From Croceivirga lutea (GTDB taxonomy: Bacteria > Bacteroidota > Bacteroidia > Flavobacteriales > Flavobacteriaceae): a stretch of DNA of 64,000 bases. The stretch covers positions 1 through 64,000 of the forward strand of contig NZ_JACJUK010000005.1 in assembly GCF_014235875.1 (NCBI RefSeq). The letters are read 5' to 3'. Below, in pieces: positions 36,415 to 46,047 of the stretch (the stretch's first letter is position 1; the number at the start of each line of letters is the position of its first letter). The notes under the pieces are model-generated. The model was not told the origin of the DNA. It did not search any database and saw only the letters and a list, made by a program, of their open reading frames with translations. The position numbers and the translations under genes are program-made.

Positions 36415-36757
36415 ATGCTGCAATATATTCTTCGTTTAAATAAACAGGTTCTTCTTGATTGGCAGCGTTATATAAACCAACGCCAGCATAATAGGTTTTA
36501 GCTTCAAATTTTACGGCATGATTACTCATTTTAGTAAGTAGTTCTTCGTCAAATTGTTTTGGGTTTTCTGGAAAAGGAACATGCTGTACTATAATAAAAT
36601 GTAAGATTTTATCTTTTAGACAAACAAATTGGGGATGCTTTTTAGGTTTACTATTTACAGCCATGAATTCATAGCCATCTTGTTCTAGTTGTCTACCAAC
36701 TATGTTCATGGCTAAATTATGTAGCTCTTGTGCTGTAAGTGGTCTTCTTTCTTCCAT
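36392..36757 (-). CDS. Small conserved nqr-linked protein of unknown function
   Basis: The 121-residue protein is soluble-looking with alternating strands and helices (LTAQELHNLAMNIVGRQLEQ, FVCLKDKILHFIIVQHVPF, YYAGVGLYNAANQEEPVYLN). It has one Cys and no iron-sulfur or flavin-binding motif, so it is not a reductase subunit even though it stands next to nqrF. It overlaps apbE by 23 bp, which implies co-translation. I infer a helper role in Nqr flavinylation or assembly, from position only. Confidence 0.75.
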   Translation of the reverse strand: MEERRPLTAQELHNLAMNIVGRQLEQDGYEFMAVNSKPKKHPQFVCLKDKILHFIIVQHVPFPENPKQFDEELLTKMSNHAVKFEAKTYYAGVGLYNAANQEEPVYLNEEYIAAYEGLIQV

Positions 36758-36765
36758 AATTAAAA

Positions 36766-36788
36766 AAACCGATGCAAGGCATCGGTTT
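36766..36788 (-). terminator. Hairpin between nqrF and the 121-aa gene
   Basis: ACCGATGC pairs with GCATCGGT around AAG, extended by AAA/TTT. On the minus strand a run of T's follows it. It lies after the nqrF stop and just before the 121-aa gene start (36757), so it could end the nqr transcript or partially attenuate it. Confidence 0.7.
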
Positions 36789-36839
36789 GTTAGTTATACC
36801 TCTACTACTATTGAGGTGAAATTTTAAGATAAACTATAC

Positions 36840-38147
36840 TTATCCTCCAAAATCATCAAAACGTATATTCTCATCTGGGATACCAAAATCTTCTCCCATC
36901 TTTTGAACGGCTTGGTTCATTAAAGGTGGGCCACAGAAATACAATTCTATATCTTCAGGTGAATCATGATGATTTAAATAATTGTCTATAACACAATTAT
37001 GAATAAATCCTACGAATCCGTCACCATCCTCATCATTAATATCTTTTTTAACCTTCCAATTGTCCTCTTCTAAAGGCTCAGATAGGGCCAAGTAAAACTT
37101 GAAGTTTGGAAACTCCTTTTCTAAAGCTCTAAAGTGTTCTAGATAAAAAAGCTCTCGCTTAGATCTACCACCATACCAATAGGTAACCTTACGATTTGTT
37201 TTTAAGGTTTTGAATAAGTGATATAAATGTGAACGCATTGGCGCCATACCAGCACCACCACCAACGTAAAGCATCTCTGCTTCTGATTCGTTTATAAAGA
37301 ATTCACCAAACGGTCCAGAGATCGTTACTGGGTCTCCTGGTTTTAGGCCAAAGATATAAGATGAAGCCACACCTGGGTTTACATCCATCCAACCGTTTTT
37401 GGAACGATCCCATGGTGGAGTAGCAATACGAACATTTAACATAATTTCACGCCCTTCAGCAGGGTAAGAAGCCATAGAATACGCACGTTCTACCAACTCT
37501 GGGTTTTTCATTGTTAACGGCCATAGGTTAAACTTATCCCACTCAGCTTGAAATTTATCAGGAGTTTCGTGTTCCTCTGGATGTGCAGTAATGTCAATAT
37601 CAGCATATTTTACTTCACATGGTGGTACTTCAATTTGAATGTATCCACCAGCTTTGTAATTCATGTCTTCCGGAATCTCAACAACGAACTCTTTAATAAA
37701 AGAAGCAACGTTGTAGTTACGAACCACTTTTGCATCCCACTTTTTAATACCAAAAACCTCTTCTGGAATAGTAATTTCCATGTCTTGCTTTACCTTAACT
37801 TGGCAAGCTAAACGGGCTCCATGGTTTAATTCTTTCTTAGAAAAGTGAGGAGTTTCAGTAGGTAATGCTTCACCTCCACCTTCTAATACGTGGCATTCAC
37901 ATTGAATACATGTACCACCTCCACCACAAGCAGAGGGTAAAAAGATTTTTTGGTTACCTAAAGTGGTAAGTAATGAGCTACCTGAATCAACTTCAATTTC
38001 CTTTTCGCCATTAATTTTAATGGTAACCGGACCCGAAGGAGATAATTTTTCTTTAGTAAATAATAATAATGAAACTAATAACAGTAATAATATTAAAAAT
38101 GAAATTACTGTAATAGCTATTGTACCGCCTGTTGTTGCTAAAATCAT
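36840..38147 (-). CDS. nqrF: Na+-translocating NADH:quinone reductase subunit F
   Basis: This subunit takes electrons from NADH through FAD and a [2Fe-2S] cluster. In the 435 residues, one N-terminal transmembrane helix (10-30) precedes a ferredoxin domain with Cys74, Cys80, Cys83 and Cys115 ([16 protein letters not shown] ... LACQ). A ferredoxin-NADP reductase-type domain follows, with RAYSMASYP (FAD), [14 protein letters not shown] (NADH) and the C-terminal aromatic-free DDFGG. It is the last of six contiguous nqr genes, 2 bp after nqrE. Confidence 0.97.
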   Translation of the reverse strand: MILATTGGTIAITVISFLILLLLLVSLLLFTKEKLSPSGPVTIKINGEKEIEVDSGSSLLTTLGNQKIFLPSACGGGGTCIQCECHVLEGGGEALPTETPHFSKKELNHGARLACQVKVKQDMEITIPEEVFGIKKWDAKVVRNYNVASFIKEFVVEIPEDMNYKAGGYIQIEVPPCEVKYADIDITAHPEEHETPDKFQAEWDKFNLWPLTMKNPELVERAYSMASYPAEGREIMLNVRIATPPWDRSKNGWMDVNPGVASSYIFGLKPGDPVTISGPFGEFFINESEAEMLYVGGGAGMAPMRSHLYHLFKTLKTNRKVTYWYGGRSKRELFYLEHFRALEKEFPNFKFYLALSEPLEEDNWKVKKDINDEDGDGFVGFIHNCVIDNYLNHHDSPEDIELYFCGPPLMNQAVQKMGEDFGIPDENIRFDDFGG

Positions 38148-38149
38148 AT

Positions 38150-38890
38150 TTATCTATTTAAAGCATCGTTAAACGAAATGGCATCACCATCTTCTTCAAT
38201 TTCTTCCTCAATCACAGATTGTTCTTGGTTTTCTGCCGTTGTGGTAGTTTCTTCTGCCGGTGGATCATTATCACCAGTTAACATACCTCCAAAGCTTTGG
38301 AAACCAATTCCCATAAGACCTGTAATAATAAACGTTATACCCAAACCTCTTAAAGGAGCAGGTACATTAGAATATCTAATTTTTTCGCGTATTGCGGCAA
38401 TAGCTAGAATAGCTAAAAACCAACCTATACCAGAACTTATACCATAGTTAAACGCAAGGCCTAAAGTTTCGATTTCACGTGCCTGCATAAATAAGGAACC
38501 CCCTAAAATTGCACAGTTAACCGCAATTAATGGTAAAAAGATTCCTAATGAATTGTACAGCGAAGGTGAAAATTTTTCAACTACAATTTCTACCAACTGT
38601 ACCATGGTTGCAATAGTCGCAATAAATAGAATGAAGGATAAGAATCCTAAATTATAGTCTGCATATTCTGGGCCTAACCAAGCTAACGCTCCATCTTTTA
38701 ATAAGTATTGGTCTAACAACCAGTTTAAAGGTACTGTTACGCCCAGTACAAATATTACAGCCGCTCCTAAACCAACAGCAGTACTAACTTTTTTAGATAC
38801 TGCTAAGTAAGAACACATTCCTAAGAACACGGCAAAAACCATGTTATCTATAAAAATGGACTTAAAAAATAATTCTAAATGTTCTAACAT
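38150..38890 (-). CDS. nqrE: Na+-translocating NADH:quinone reductase subunit E
   Basis: The membrane subunit has six transmembrane helices; [20 protein letters not shown] and [11 protein letters not shown] carry the conserved Cys residues that bind the intramembrane [2Fe-2S] shared with NqrD. Residues up to about 200 match NqrE. About 45 extra acidic residues follow ([20 protein letters not shown]), beyond the usual length of about 200. The gene is 2 bp before nqrF and 11 bp after nqrD. Confidence 0.96.
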   Translation of the reverse strand: MLEHLELFFKSIFIDNMVFAVFLGMCSYLAVSKKVSTAVGLGAAVIFVLGVTVPLNWLLDQYLLKDGALAWLGPEYADYNLGFLSFILFIATIATMVQLVEIVVEKFSPSLYNSLGIFLPLIAVNCAILGGSLFMQAREIETLGLAFNYGISSGIGWFLAILAIAAIREKIRYSNVPAPLRGLGITFIITGLMGIGFQSFGGMLTGDNDPPAEETTTTAENQEQSVIEEEIEEDGDAISFNDALNR

Positions 38891-38901
38891 AATTCTTTTT
38901 C

Positions 38902-39549
38902 TTAAGCTTCTTCTATTAATGCTTTATTTCTAGAGCGTTGCACCCAAATAATAATACCAACTACAATAAGAGCTGCAGGTGGAATAATCATAAAACCGTT
39001 ATTCTCATATCCTGTGGCATATAACCCGGTTTTCTCTATAGGGTCACCAAGAACTGGGAAACCAAATAACGTTCCAGAACCTAATAACTCTCTAAAAAAT
39101 CCGACAATGATTAGGATAACACCATAACCTAAAGCGTTACCAATACCGTCTAAGAAAGATTTCCAAGGACCGTTACCTAAAGCAAAAGCTTCAAAACGCC
39201 CCATTATAATACAGTTAGTAATAATTAATCCGACAAAAACGGACAGCGTTTTACTTAACTCATAAGCAAAAGCTTTTAGTACTTGGTCAACTATAATTAC
39301 CAAAGTGGCAACTACTATTAATTGTACTATAATTCTAATTTTTGATGGAATTATATTTCGCATTAAAGAAATAACAACGTTACCTACTCCTAAAACGAAT
39401 ATTACCGCAATAGACATTACAACAGAAGCTTTTAATTCTGCGGTAATTGCCAATGCAGAACAAATACCCAATACTTGAATGGTAATAGGATTGTTATCTG
39501 CTAATGGGTCTAGTATAAGATTTGCATCTTTTTTTGAAAGTAACGCCAT
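38902..39549 (-). CDS. nqrD: Na+-translocating NADH:quinone reductase subunit D
   Basis: The 215-residue membrane protein has six predicted helices. The conserved Cys in LGICSALAIT and in ITNCIIMGRFEAFAL match the RnfE/NqrD family, which shares an iron-sulfur site with NqrE. It stands 2 bp after nqrC in the nqrABCDEF order. Confidence 0.97.
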   Translation of the reverse strand: MALLSKKDANLILDPLADNNPITIQVLGICSALAITAELKASVVMSIAVIFVLGVGNVVISLMRNIIPSKIRIIVQLIVVATLVIIVDQVLKAFAYELSKTLSVFVGLIITNCIIMGRFEAFALGNGPWKSFLDGIGNALGYGVILIIVGFFRELLGSGTLFGFPVLGDPIEKTGLYATGYENNGFMIIPPAALIVVGIIIWVQRSRNKALIEEA

Positions 39550-39551
39550 AT

Positions 39552-40307
39552 CTAATTGGTTCTAATTTTATCTAAATAAGGTTTATACAGATTAAGACTC
39601 TCTTTGATCATAGCTGTAATACCGTTTCCAGTAATTGTTGCCCCAGCAAGGGCATCAACCTGATGGTCATCTTTATCGTTATTTAATGGGTCGTTATTAC
39701 CTTTTGCAACGGCAATACCGGTATAGTTATTACCGTCCATTACGCGTTCTCCTTCAAAATCATCCATAAAGAAGCGCATTTTAATGTTGGCACCTAAACC
39801 AGGTGTTTCGCCCTTATGGTCAAAATATACACCTTGTACTTCCATATCGCTACTTAAAGAAACAAATCCCCAAATAGCATCCCAAAGACCTTTACCATAC
39901 ATAGGTAAAATGTAAAATGTTTCACCGTCTTTTTCTCCAACAAATAATGGAAGACTTTCATCGTTACCAGATTTAATCGCAGCTAACTGCTTTTTCATAT
40001 CTGTTAAATAAGCTTCACCGCTTTCCATGGTTTCACCAGTATTGGTATTTACCATAAATTGCTTGGTAATGTATTTTGAAAAGTCTTCTTCTACTTCAGT
40101 AGTAGGAATGAAAGCTACATCTCCTTCACCTTCATTATTATTAACACCCATTGCGTACAGGATGTTTTGTTGTTTTTCAAAGCGCTCATTTTCATCAATC
40201 TTTGGCTTAAGACCTGTTGCCATAGATGCTAGAATTGCACCAACAATAACTACCATTACTATTGCGAAAACAACCGTATATGAATTTTTATCTGTTTTAA
40301 CTGCCAT
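39552..40307 (-). CDS. nqrC: Na+-translocating NADH:quinone reductase subunit C
   Basis: The 251-residue protein has an N-terminal transmembrane helix (YTVVFAIVMVVIVGAILASM) and an FMN-binding domain. The covalent FMN site is the Thr in VDALAGATITGNG (AGAT-T form of the D-x-x-S/A-G-A-T motif). The flavin is added by ApbE, encoded downstream. It lies 2 bp after nqrB and 2 bp before nqrD. Confidence 0.97.
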   Translation of the reverse strand: MAVKTDKNSYTVVFAIVMVVIVGAILASMATGLKPKIDENERFEKQQNILYAMGVNNNEGEGDVAFIPTTEVEEDFSKYITKQFMVNTNTGETMESGEAYLTDMKKQLAAIKSGNDESLPLFVGEKDGETFYILPMYGKGLWDAIWGFVSLSSDMEVQGVYFDHKGETPGLGANIKMRFFMDDFEGERVMDGNNYTGIAVAKGNNDPLNNDKDDHQVDALAGATITGNGITAMIKESLNLYKPYLDKIRTN

Positions 40308-40309
40308 GA

Positions 40310-41593
40310 CTAAACGGTTTCTGCTTTAAGTTCTTCTGCACTACCTTCTGTTGTCTTAGGATAAATTGTTGCGTTTTTTAAACGCTTCATTCTCTTTTTA
40401 ACGTTGCCTTGAACCACATAATGGTCAATTGTAGGTGCAAAAACATTCATTAATAAAATTGCTAAGAATACGCCTTCTGGATATCCTGGGTTAAATACAC
40501 GGATCATAACTGAAATAAAACCGATTAAAAAACCATAAATCCATTTGCCTTTGTTTGTTTGAGATCCCGTAACAGGGTCTGTAGCCATAAATACAATACC
40601 AAATGCCAAGCCACCAACAATTAGGTGTTTCCAGAAATCAAATCGCATTAATTCGTAGAACTTACTGTAGTCTTGAATCCAACCTGCTTCAACTACGCCA
40701 TTAAAAATCAATCCCATAGCAAGTGCACCTACTACAGCACTTAACATTATTCTCCAACTTGCAATTTTAGTGAAGATTAAAAATAATCCACCTAACAATA
40801 TTAAAAGCGTTGAAGTTTCACCTACAGAACCTGGTATAAACCCATAGAACATTTCAGCCAAATCAAATTTTGCATACATTTCTTGGGTATTACCTTGAGC
40901 TAAAAATCCTAACACGGTTTCACCAGAAATTGCATCGAGGTTTGCACCCGCAGCAATTTCGTTGGAACGCTCAACTGCTCCATGAACCCAAACTTTGTCT
41001 CCACTCATCCAAGTTGGGTAAGCAAAGAATAAAAAAGCTCTGATGGTAAGCGCTGGGTTCAAAATATTCATACCAGTACCTCCAAAAACTTCTTTACCAA
41101 TAACTACTCCAAAAACTACAGCAATAGCAAGCATCCATAGTGGTGTATCTACTGGAACAATAAGTGGAACAAGCATACCAGTTACTAAGTAACCTTCTTC
41201 AACCTCATGGCCTTTAATTACGGCAAAAATAAATTCTACAATAAGCCCTATCCCGTAAGAAACTATAACTAGTGGTAATACCGTAGTTGCACCAAGAATA
41301 AAATTATCCCAGTTTATAAAGTGTTCAAAAAGAGAGAAATTTTCTGGAAAACCATTTAAGGCAGAATAATGTTGATAACCTGCGTTGAATATTCCAAAAA
41401 TTAAACATGGCACTAGTGCCATGATAACTGTATTCATGGTACGCTTTAAATCATCAACTGCTTTAACGTGCGTACCACCATGTGTTGTTTCATCTGGAGT
41501 GAATAAGAAAGTATGGAAAGCGTTAAAGGCTGGCGCCATTTTTTTGCCCTGATACTTCAGTTTCAACTCATGCATTTTTTGTTTCAATCCCAT
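40310..41593 (-). CDS. nqrB: Na+-translocating NADH:quinone reductase subunit B
   Basis: The 427-residue membrane subunit takes part in Na+ translocation and binds riboflavin and covalent FMN. About ten transmembrane helices are visible. The likely flavinylation site is the Thr in LDAISGETVLG, an SGET variant of the common SGAT. Other conserved stretches are FGGTGMNILNPALTIRAFLFF and FMATDPVTGSQTNKGKWIYG. It lies 3 bp after nqrA and 2 bp before nqrC. Confidence 0.97.
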   Translation of the reverse strand: MGLKQKMHELKLKYQGKKMAPAFNAFHTFLFTPDETTHGGTHVKAVDDLKRTMNTVIMALVPCLIFGIFNAGYQHYSALNGFPENFSLFEHFINWDNFILGATTVLPLVIVSYGIGLIVEFIFAVIKGHEVEEGYLVTGMLVPLIVPVDTPLWMLAIAVVFGVVIGKEVFGGTGMNILNPALTIRAFLFFAYPTWMSGDKVWVHGAVERSNEIAAGANLDAISGETVLGFLAQGNTQEMYAKFDLAEMFYGFIPGSVGETSTLLILLGGLFLIFTKIASWRIMLSAVVGALAMGLIFNGVVEAGWIQDYSKFYELMRFDFWKHLIVGGLAFGIVFMATDPVTGSQTNKGKWIYGFLIGFISVMIRVFNPGYPEGVFLAILLMNVFAPTIDHYVVQGNVKKRMKRLKNATIYPKTTEGSAEELKAETV

Positions 41594-41596
41594 AGC

Positions 41597-42949
41597 TTAT
41601 CCAATTTCTTGATACAATAAATCGAGTCCTTCTCTAATAATTTTTTGGTGTGGTTGCTTCGAAATACAGATAAATTCTGTTAACGAAAAATCTTCAGGAG
41701 CAACCTCATATAACCCAAGTTGTTCCATTTCATCTAAATCTTTAACCATACAAGCTTTAAGTAACTGTAATGGATAAATATCTAATGGAAAAACTTCTTC
41801 ATACCTACCAGTAACCACAAAAGCTCTGTGTTCACCGTTAGTATTGGTATCTAAATTGTACTTTTTGTTTTTGTTCAACCATGAAAATGTTAATGCTCTG
41901 GTTGAAGAAACCTTATTAAAAACAGGTTTATTCCATCCAAATAACTCATAATCATCACCTTCTGGAATAGCACAAACCGTAGTATTATAAAAACCTAGAT
42001 AACCATCTGGTTTAACGGTTGAGCCCGTAAGTACGTCACCGTTAATTAGTCTGAAATTATCATCGTTTACGCCACTTGCGTATAAAAAAGTAGAAATTTC
42101 AGCACCAATTTTAGTGGTGTAGTATTTTGGCTTTTTAACACAAGAGCCTGCTAAAGCAACCGTTCGTTCTGCATTAAATTTACCTGTTAATAATAACTCT
42201 CCAATTATAACAAGGTCTTGCGGACTAATTGTCCAAACAGTTTCACCTTTATTAATTGGGTTTATTTTATTAATCTGAGTTCCAACTAATCCGGCAGGAT
42301 GCGGCCCTGAAACCATGTTCTTTTCCACACCTTCAATTCCAGAAAAAACAGAACTTTGAGCATTAGACACTCCAACATGTATTTTACCAGGGGTAAACTT
42401 AGCTAGAGCATTGATTGCCGCTTGCAATTCTTTCTCTTTTCCTTTTAATTGATAATCAACGTCAGCAGCCAGTGGTGAAGTTGAGAAGCCAGAAATAAAA
42501 ATGGCTTTGGGAGTAGCATCAGGATTGGCGATTACGTCGTAAGGACGTTGCTTAATAAAAGGCCAACAGCCAGAAACTAATAATAACTTTTTAATATCAG
42601 CAGCCTCTGCGCTACTCAAATCAAAAGTTTTATGCTCTAGGTATTGTTGCTCTTTATCTGCAAGAATTTTAATAGTTAAAATTCTTCTTCTAGCGCCACG
42701 TACTATCTCAACCAACTCTCCACTAACTGGAGAAACAAAAAGCATTTCTTCATTGCCTTTGTTATAAAAAAGAGGCTCACCAGCTTTTACCTCACCGCCC
42801 TCTCTAACTAGCATCTTTGGCGTTATACCATGAAAATCATCAAGGTACAATGCATAAACATTGCTAGAAACTGATTTGGTGGTAGTCTGTTCTGCAGCCC
42901 CGACAAGGTTTAAATTTAAACCCTTCTTAATTCGGATGTCTTTTGACAT
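41597..42949 (-). CDS. nqrA: Na+-translocating NADH:quinone reductase subunit A
   Basis: The 450-residue soluble subunit binds ubiquinone/menaquinone and is first in the operon. The N-terminus IRIKKGLNLNLVGAAEQ and the HGITPKMLVREGGEVKAGEPLF region (quoted in part) are a lipoyl/biotinyl-like hammerhead. ACVKKPKYY-type and PHPAGLVGTQI motifs are typical, and the C-terminus DFSLTEFICISKQPHQKIIR is the family's Rnf-like end. The promoter is at 42985-43017. Confidence 0.96.
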   Translation of the reverse strand: MSKDIRIKKGLNLNLVGAAEQTTTKSVSSNVYALYLDDFHGITPKMLVREGGEVKAGEPLFYNKGNEEMLFVSPVSGELVEIVRGARRRILTIKILADKEQQYLEHKTFDLSSAEAADIKKLLLVSGCWPFIKQRPYDVIANPDATPKAIFISGFSTSPLAADVDYQLKGKEKELQAAINALAKFTPGKIHVGVSNAQSSVFSGIEGVEKNMVSGPHPAGLVGTQINKINPINKGETVWTISPQDLVIIGELLLTGKFNAERTVALAGSCVKKPKYYTTKIGAEISTFLYASGVNDDNFRLINGDVLTGSTVKPDGYLGFYNTTVCAIPEGDDYELFGWNKPVFNKVSSTRALTFSWLNKNKKYNLDTNTNGEHRAFVVTGRYEEVFPLDIYPLQLLKACMVKDLDEMEQLGLYEVAPEDFSLTEFICISKQPHQKIIREGLDLLYQEIG

Positions 42950-42984
42950 ATTTGTGTAGACCTTAGATTAATAAAAATCGAGTG

Positions 42985-43017
42985 CAAATTTACCACATAG
43001 AATACAAATAATACAAG
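42985..43017 (-). promoter_or_regulatory. Promoter of the nqr operon
   Basis: On the minus strand CTTG (43017-43014), a 21-bp spacer and TAAATTTG (42992-42985) fit the Bacteroidota pattern, about 36 bp before the nqrA ATG. Confidence 0.5.
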
Positions 43018-43076
43018 ATATGGACAAGAAAAAATAGGGTTTCAACGAACTAAATTTTCTAGGCATGCTTTTTGTT

Positions 43077-43084
43077 TACCTTTG
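43077..43084 (+). promoter_or_regulatory. -7 element TACCTTTG before the T9SS plug gene
   Basis: TACCTTTG is an exact TAnnTTTG match 25 bp before the ATG at 43110. The region about 20 bp upstream has a T-run (43055-43058) instead of TTTG. Confidence 0.5.
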
Positions 43085-43109
43085 AACTTATTTTTTGCAT
43101 TAAACTCGC

Positions 43110-44351
43110 ATGAAGATTAAACAATCAATTTTATTACTTTTCTTTTCTCCATTATTGTTTTCACAGGTAATGATAGAAATTGAACCTCCAGAAAATATAA
43201 AAACAATAATCTTTAAAGGTGAAACTCAAGACCAGTTTCCCATAGTTCGGCTAGGAGAAGCCATAAACTTAACTTTTGATGATTTATCTGCAAGTGAGCA
43301 AGATTACTACTATAAGATTGTACATTGCGATTATGATTGGACACCAAGTCAACTTTTGAAATCACAATTTTTAGACGGCATTGACAATCAACGAATAATT
43401 GATTACGAGAATAGCTACACTACCCTTCAGCCCTATTCTAATTATAGATTAACAATACCTAATAATGAAGTAAGACTTAAAGTTACTGGCAATTATGTAT
43501 TAGAAATTTACAATAGTTACGGGGACTTACAATTTTCTAGACGATTTGTAGTCTATAAAGACGCGGTTTCTGTAGGAGGCACGGCAAAAAGAGCACGTGA
43601 CTTTGACTTTTTAAATGAAAAACAAAGTGTTCAATTCACCATTAATACAGCAGGATTTAGAGTAGTAAATCCAAAATCTGAAATAAAAATTGCCTTACTC
43701 CAAAACTACTATTGGCCTAGTGCCATTTATAATATAAAACCACAGTTTACCCTTGGTCAAGAATTGGTGTACAAGTACGATAAAGAAACTAGCTTTTTTG
43801 GTGGCAATGAATTTCTAAATTTTGACACTAAAGATTTGCGTGTGGCCACCTTTGCCATTTCAAAAGTAGAATTACTAGACCTCTATCATCATATACTTTT
43901 TACCAACGATTTTAGAAATGATAGACCTTACACGTATTTCCCAGATATTAATGGCGACTTTGAAGTTAGAACTATGCAAGGAGATGATGTTGACCGTGAA
44001 GCAGAATATACTATCGTTCATTTTAGCTTACCCTATTCTCCACAAATAGGATTAAATAACGTTTATGTTTTAGGTAAGTTTAATAATTATGCCATAGCTG
44101 AAGAAAATAAAATGCAATATAATGAGGCATCTGGAAATTTTGAACTAACCTACCCATTTAAGCAAGGTTTCTATAACTACAAATATGTAGTAGAAAACGA
44201 AGACGGCACTTTAGATTTTAATTTAGTAAGTGGTGATTTTCATTTTACTGAAAACAACTACACAATTTTGGTATACTACAGAGATTTTGGTGATTTATAT
44301 GATAGTATAATTGGAATTGGTAGTATAAATTCAAGAACTATAACTAATTAA
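43110..44351 (+). CDS. DUF5103 / T9SS plug-like protein
   Basis: The 413-residue protein has a signal peptide (MKIKQSILLLFFSPLLFSQ) and the DUF5103 pattern. It begins IKTIIFKGETQDQFPIVRLGE, continues YYYKIVHCDYDWTPSQLLKS and LQPYSNYRLTIPNNEVRLK, then four beta-rich modules ending YNYKYVVENEDGTLD and YYRDFGDLYDSIIG. DUF5103 covers the PlugT9SS protein, which closes the SprA translocon on the periplasmic side. It is transcribed away from the nqr operon. Function is by family; not all DUF5103 members are proven plugs. Confidence 0.85.
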   Translation: MKIKQSILLLFFSPLLFSQVMIEIEPPENIKTIIFKGETQDQFPIVRLGEAINLTFDDLSASEQDYYYKIVHCDYDWTPSQLLKSQFLDGIDNQRIIDYENSYTTLQPYSNYRLTIPNNEVRLKVTGNYVLEIYNSYGDLQFSRRFVVYKDAVSVGGTAKRARDFDFLNEKQSVQFTINTAGFRVVNPKSEIKIALLQNYYWPSAIYNIKPQFTLGQELVYKYDKETSFFGGNEFLNFDTKDLRVATFAISKVELLDLYHHILFTNDFRNDRPYTYFPDINGDFEVRTMQGDDVDREAEYTIVHFSLPYSPQIGLNNVYVLGKFNNYAIAEENKMQYNEASGNFELTYPFKQGFYNYKYVVENEDGTLDFNLVSGDFHFTENNYTILVYYRDFGDLYDSIIGIGSINSRTITN

Positions 44352-44383
44352 TTAAATTTACCCACCAATCAATCAAACTACAA

Positions 44384-45577
44384 GTGGGTAAAAATAAGGA
44401 GTTAATAACCAAAGGAAGGTTTGAATTAAAATATAGAGGTACCGCCTGTCTCAATTGCGGCCAACCTCTAGATATTACAGATAAATATTGTCCTAATTGC
44501 TCTCAGCTTAATAGTACTAAAAAGGTAGTTTTAAAAGATTTTATTAATGAATTTCTTTCAGGATTAATTAATTACGATTCTAAGTTAATCCGCACCCTAT
44601 ATACCATGATATTAAAACCTGGTACAATTACCAAGGATTATATCAACGGAAAAAGAATACGTTATACAAACCCTTTTAGATTCTTGTTTAGCCTTGCTTT
44701 TTTATACTTTTTAATGTTCACCTTAACCAACAATTTCAAAAGTTTTAATGATCTAAAACTTACCGAAAAAATAGAGGATTCAGATGCTATGAATTTTAGG
44801 TTTAATGATGAAGGCTTAGTTCTAGGTGATAGCACAGGTACAGGTGAAAAGAAAATAATTGATTTTAGTCAAATAGATTCTGTTGCTAAAGAGGAAGCTC
44901 AACTAAAGAAAAACCTACAAGCCTTAGACACCCTTGATTCGTTTATTCAAAAAGGAATAGAAAATCAACGCTTACAAGATTCACTTTTAGACGCAAACCC
45001 TAAACTGTATTTTGAACAATTAGAAGATGATAAAAAGGGGTTTACCAGTAAAATGGATTTTTTCACCAAAATGCTAAGAAGAGATTCCATTTCTTCATTC
45101 GCCAATGCCCAAGAAAAATTCGGAGTTAAAAACACTTGGAAAAATGAATATAGCTTTAATGCCTCTAAGAGTTTATTACGAGCTTTAGCCCGACCAGGAG
45201 ATTGGCTAAACGATACCATTTCTCGATTGCCTTTTGTAATATTTTTGTTTTTGCCTGTGTTTACAATTTTCATTTTTTTGGCGTACATCCGAAATAATTA
45301 CACCTATACCGATCATTTAATCTTCAGTTTTCACAACCAATCATTATTATTTATCTTGCTCATCCTTAGCTGGGTAGTTGATACCATTTTTGGCACCGTT
45401 TCAGCAGGTTTATTTTTAACATTGTTTTCAATTTACCTGTTTCAAGCCATGCGAAAATTTTACGGCCAAGGCGTGTTTAAAACAATTATTAAATATTTGT
45501 TCTTAAATTCAGTATTTACAATTTTAGCCCTAATTACCGTTGTAATGCTGTCTATAGGAAGTGTTTTTACCTATTAA
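44384..45577 (+). CDS. DUF3667 membrane protein with zinc ribbon
   Basis: A GTG start gives 397 residues. The N-terminus holds a four-Cys zinc ribbon (Cys22, Cys25, Cys36, Cys39 in CLNCGQ ... CPNCSQ). Then FLSGLINYDSKLIRTLYTMI and PFRFLFSLAFLYFLMFTL match DUF3667, with a soluble middle (about 130-275) and three C-terminal transmembrane helices. Function unknown. It precedes apaG by 3 bp. Confidence 0.87.
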   Translation: MGKNKELITKGRFELKYRGTACLNCGQPLDITDKYCPNCSQLNSTKKVVLKDFINEFLSGLINYDSKLIRTLYTMILKPGTITKDYINGKRIRYTNPFRFLFSLAFLYFLMFTLTNNFKSFNDLKLTEKIEDSDAMNFRFNDEGLVLGDSTGTGEKKIIDFSQIDSVAKEEAQLKKNLQALDTLDSFIQKGIENQRLQDSLLDANPKLYFEQLEDDKKGFTSKMDFFTKMLRRDSISSFANAQEKFGVKNTWKNEYSFNASKSLLRALARPGDWLNDTISRLPFVIFLFLPVFTIFIFLAYIRNNYTYTDHLIFSFHNQSLLFILLILSWVVDTIFGTVSAGLFLTLFSIYLFQAMRKFYGQGVFKTIIKYLFLNSVFTILALITVVMLSIGSVFTY

Positions 45578-45580
45578 GCT

Positions 45581-45967
45581 ATGTTTACCCAAGTTACCAA
45601 AGGAATTAAAATTACCGTTGAAACTTCTTTTGAAGGCACCTTCTTTAAAAACTATAAAATGCATTATGCATTTGGTTATACTATTTCAATAGAGAATCAG
45701 ACTAATGAAGCTGTTCAACTTACCGCTCGCCATTGGGATATTTTTGATTCACTAAAAGATACAGAAACTATAGATGGTGAAGGTGTAATTGGCAAGAAAC
45801 CAGTAATTCAGCCAGGAAAATCACACACCTATAGTTCAGGTTGTTTGTTAGCATCACCAATTGGCGCAATGCGTGGTTTTTACAATATGGTTAATCTTTC
45901 ATCTACAGAAAACTTTGAAGTAGAAGTACCAACATTTAAGTTGGCTGCACCTTTTGTACTTAATTAA
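45581..45967 (+). CDS. apaG: ApaG domain protein
   Basis: The 128-residue ApaG beta-sandwich is complete: VTKGIKITVETSFEG, FGYTISIENQT, LTARHWDIFDSL, GEGVIGKKPVIQPGKSHTYSSGC and GAMRGFYNMVN. ApaG has been linked to Co2+/Mg2+ resistance and dinucleotide polyphosphate metabolism, but its molecular function is unsettled. It is co-oriented with the DUF3667 gene (3-bp gap). Confidence 0.94.
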   Translation: MFTQVTKGIKITVETSFEGTFFKNYKMHYAFGYTISIENQTNEAVQLTARHWDIFDSLKDTETIDGEGVIGKKPVIQPGKSHTYSSGCLLASPIGAMRGFYNMVNLSSTENFEVEVPTFKLAAPFVLN

Positions 45968-45986
45968 GGTTTAAATTTTTATCGAT

Positions 45987-46018
45987 TTAATTATCGGAAA
46001 TACGTTCCGTACCTTTGT
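45987..46018 (+). promoter_or_regulatory. Promoter of pruA
   Basis: TTTA (45987-45990), a 20-bp spacer and TACCTTTG (46011-46018) stand 29 bp before the ATG at 46048. Confidence 0.55.
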
Positions 46019-46047
46019 GAGAAGTCTAAATTTAAATAAGTCTCACA

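Noticed and set aside
36392-36757. Calling the 121-aa gene a second nqrF
   Set aside because: It lacks the [2Fe-2S] cysteines and the FAD/NAD motifs; the real nqrF is at 36840-38147.
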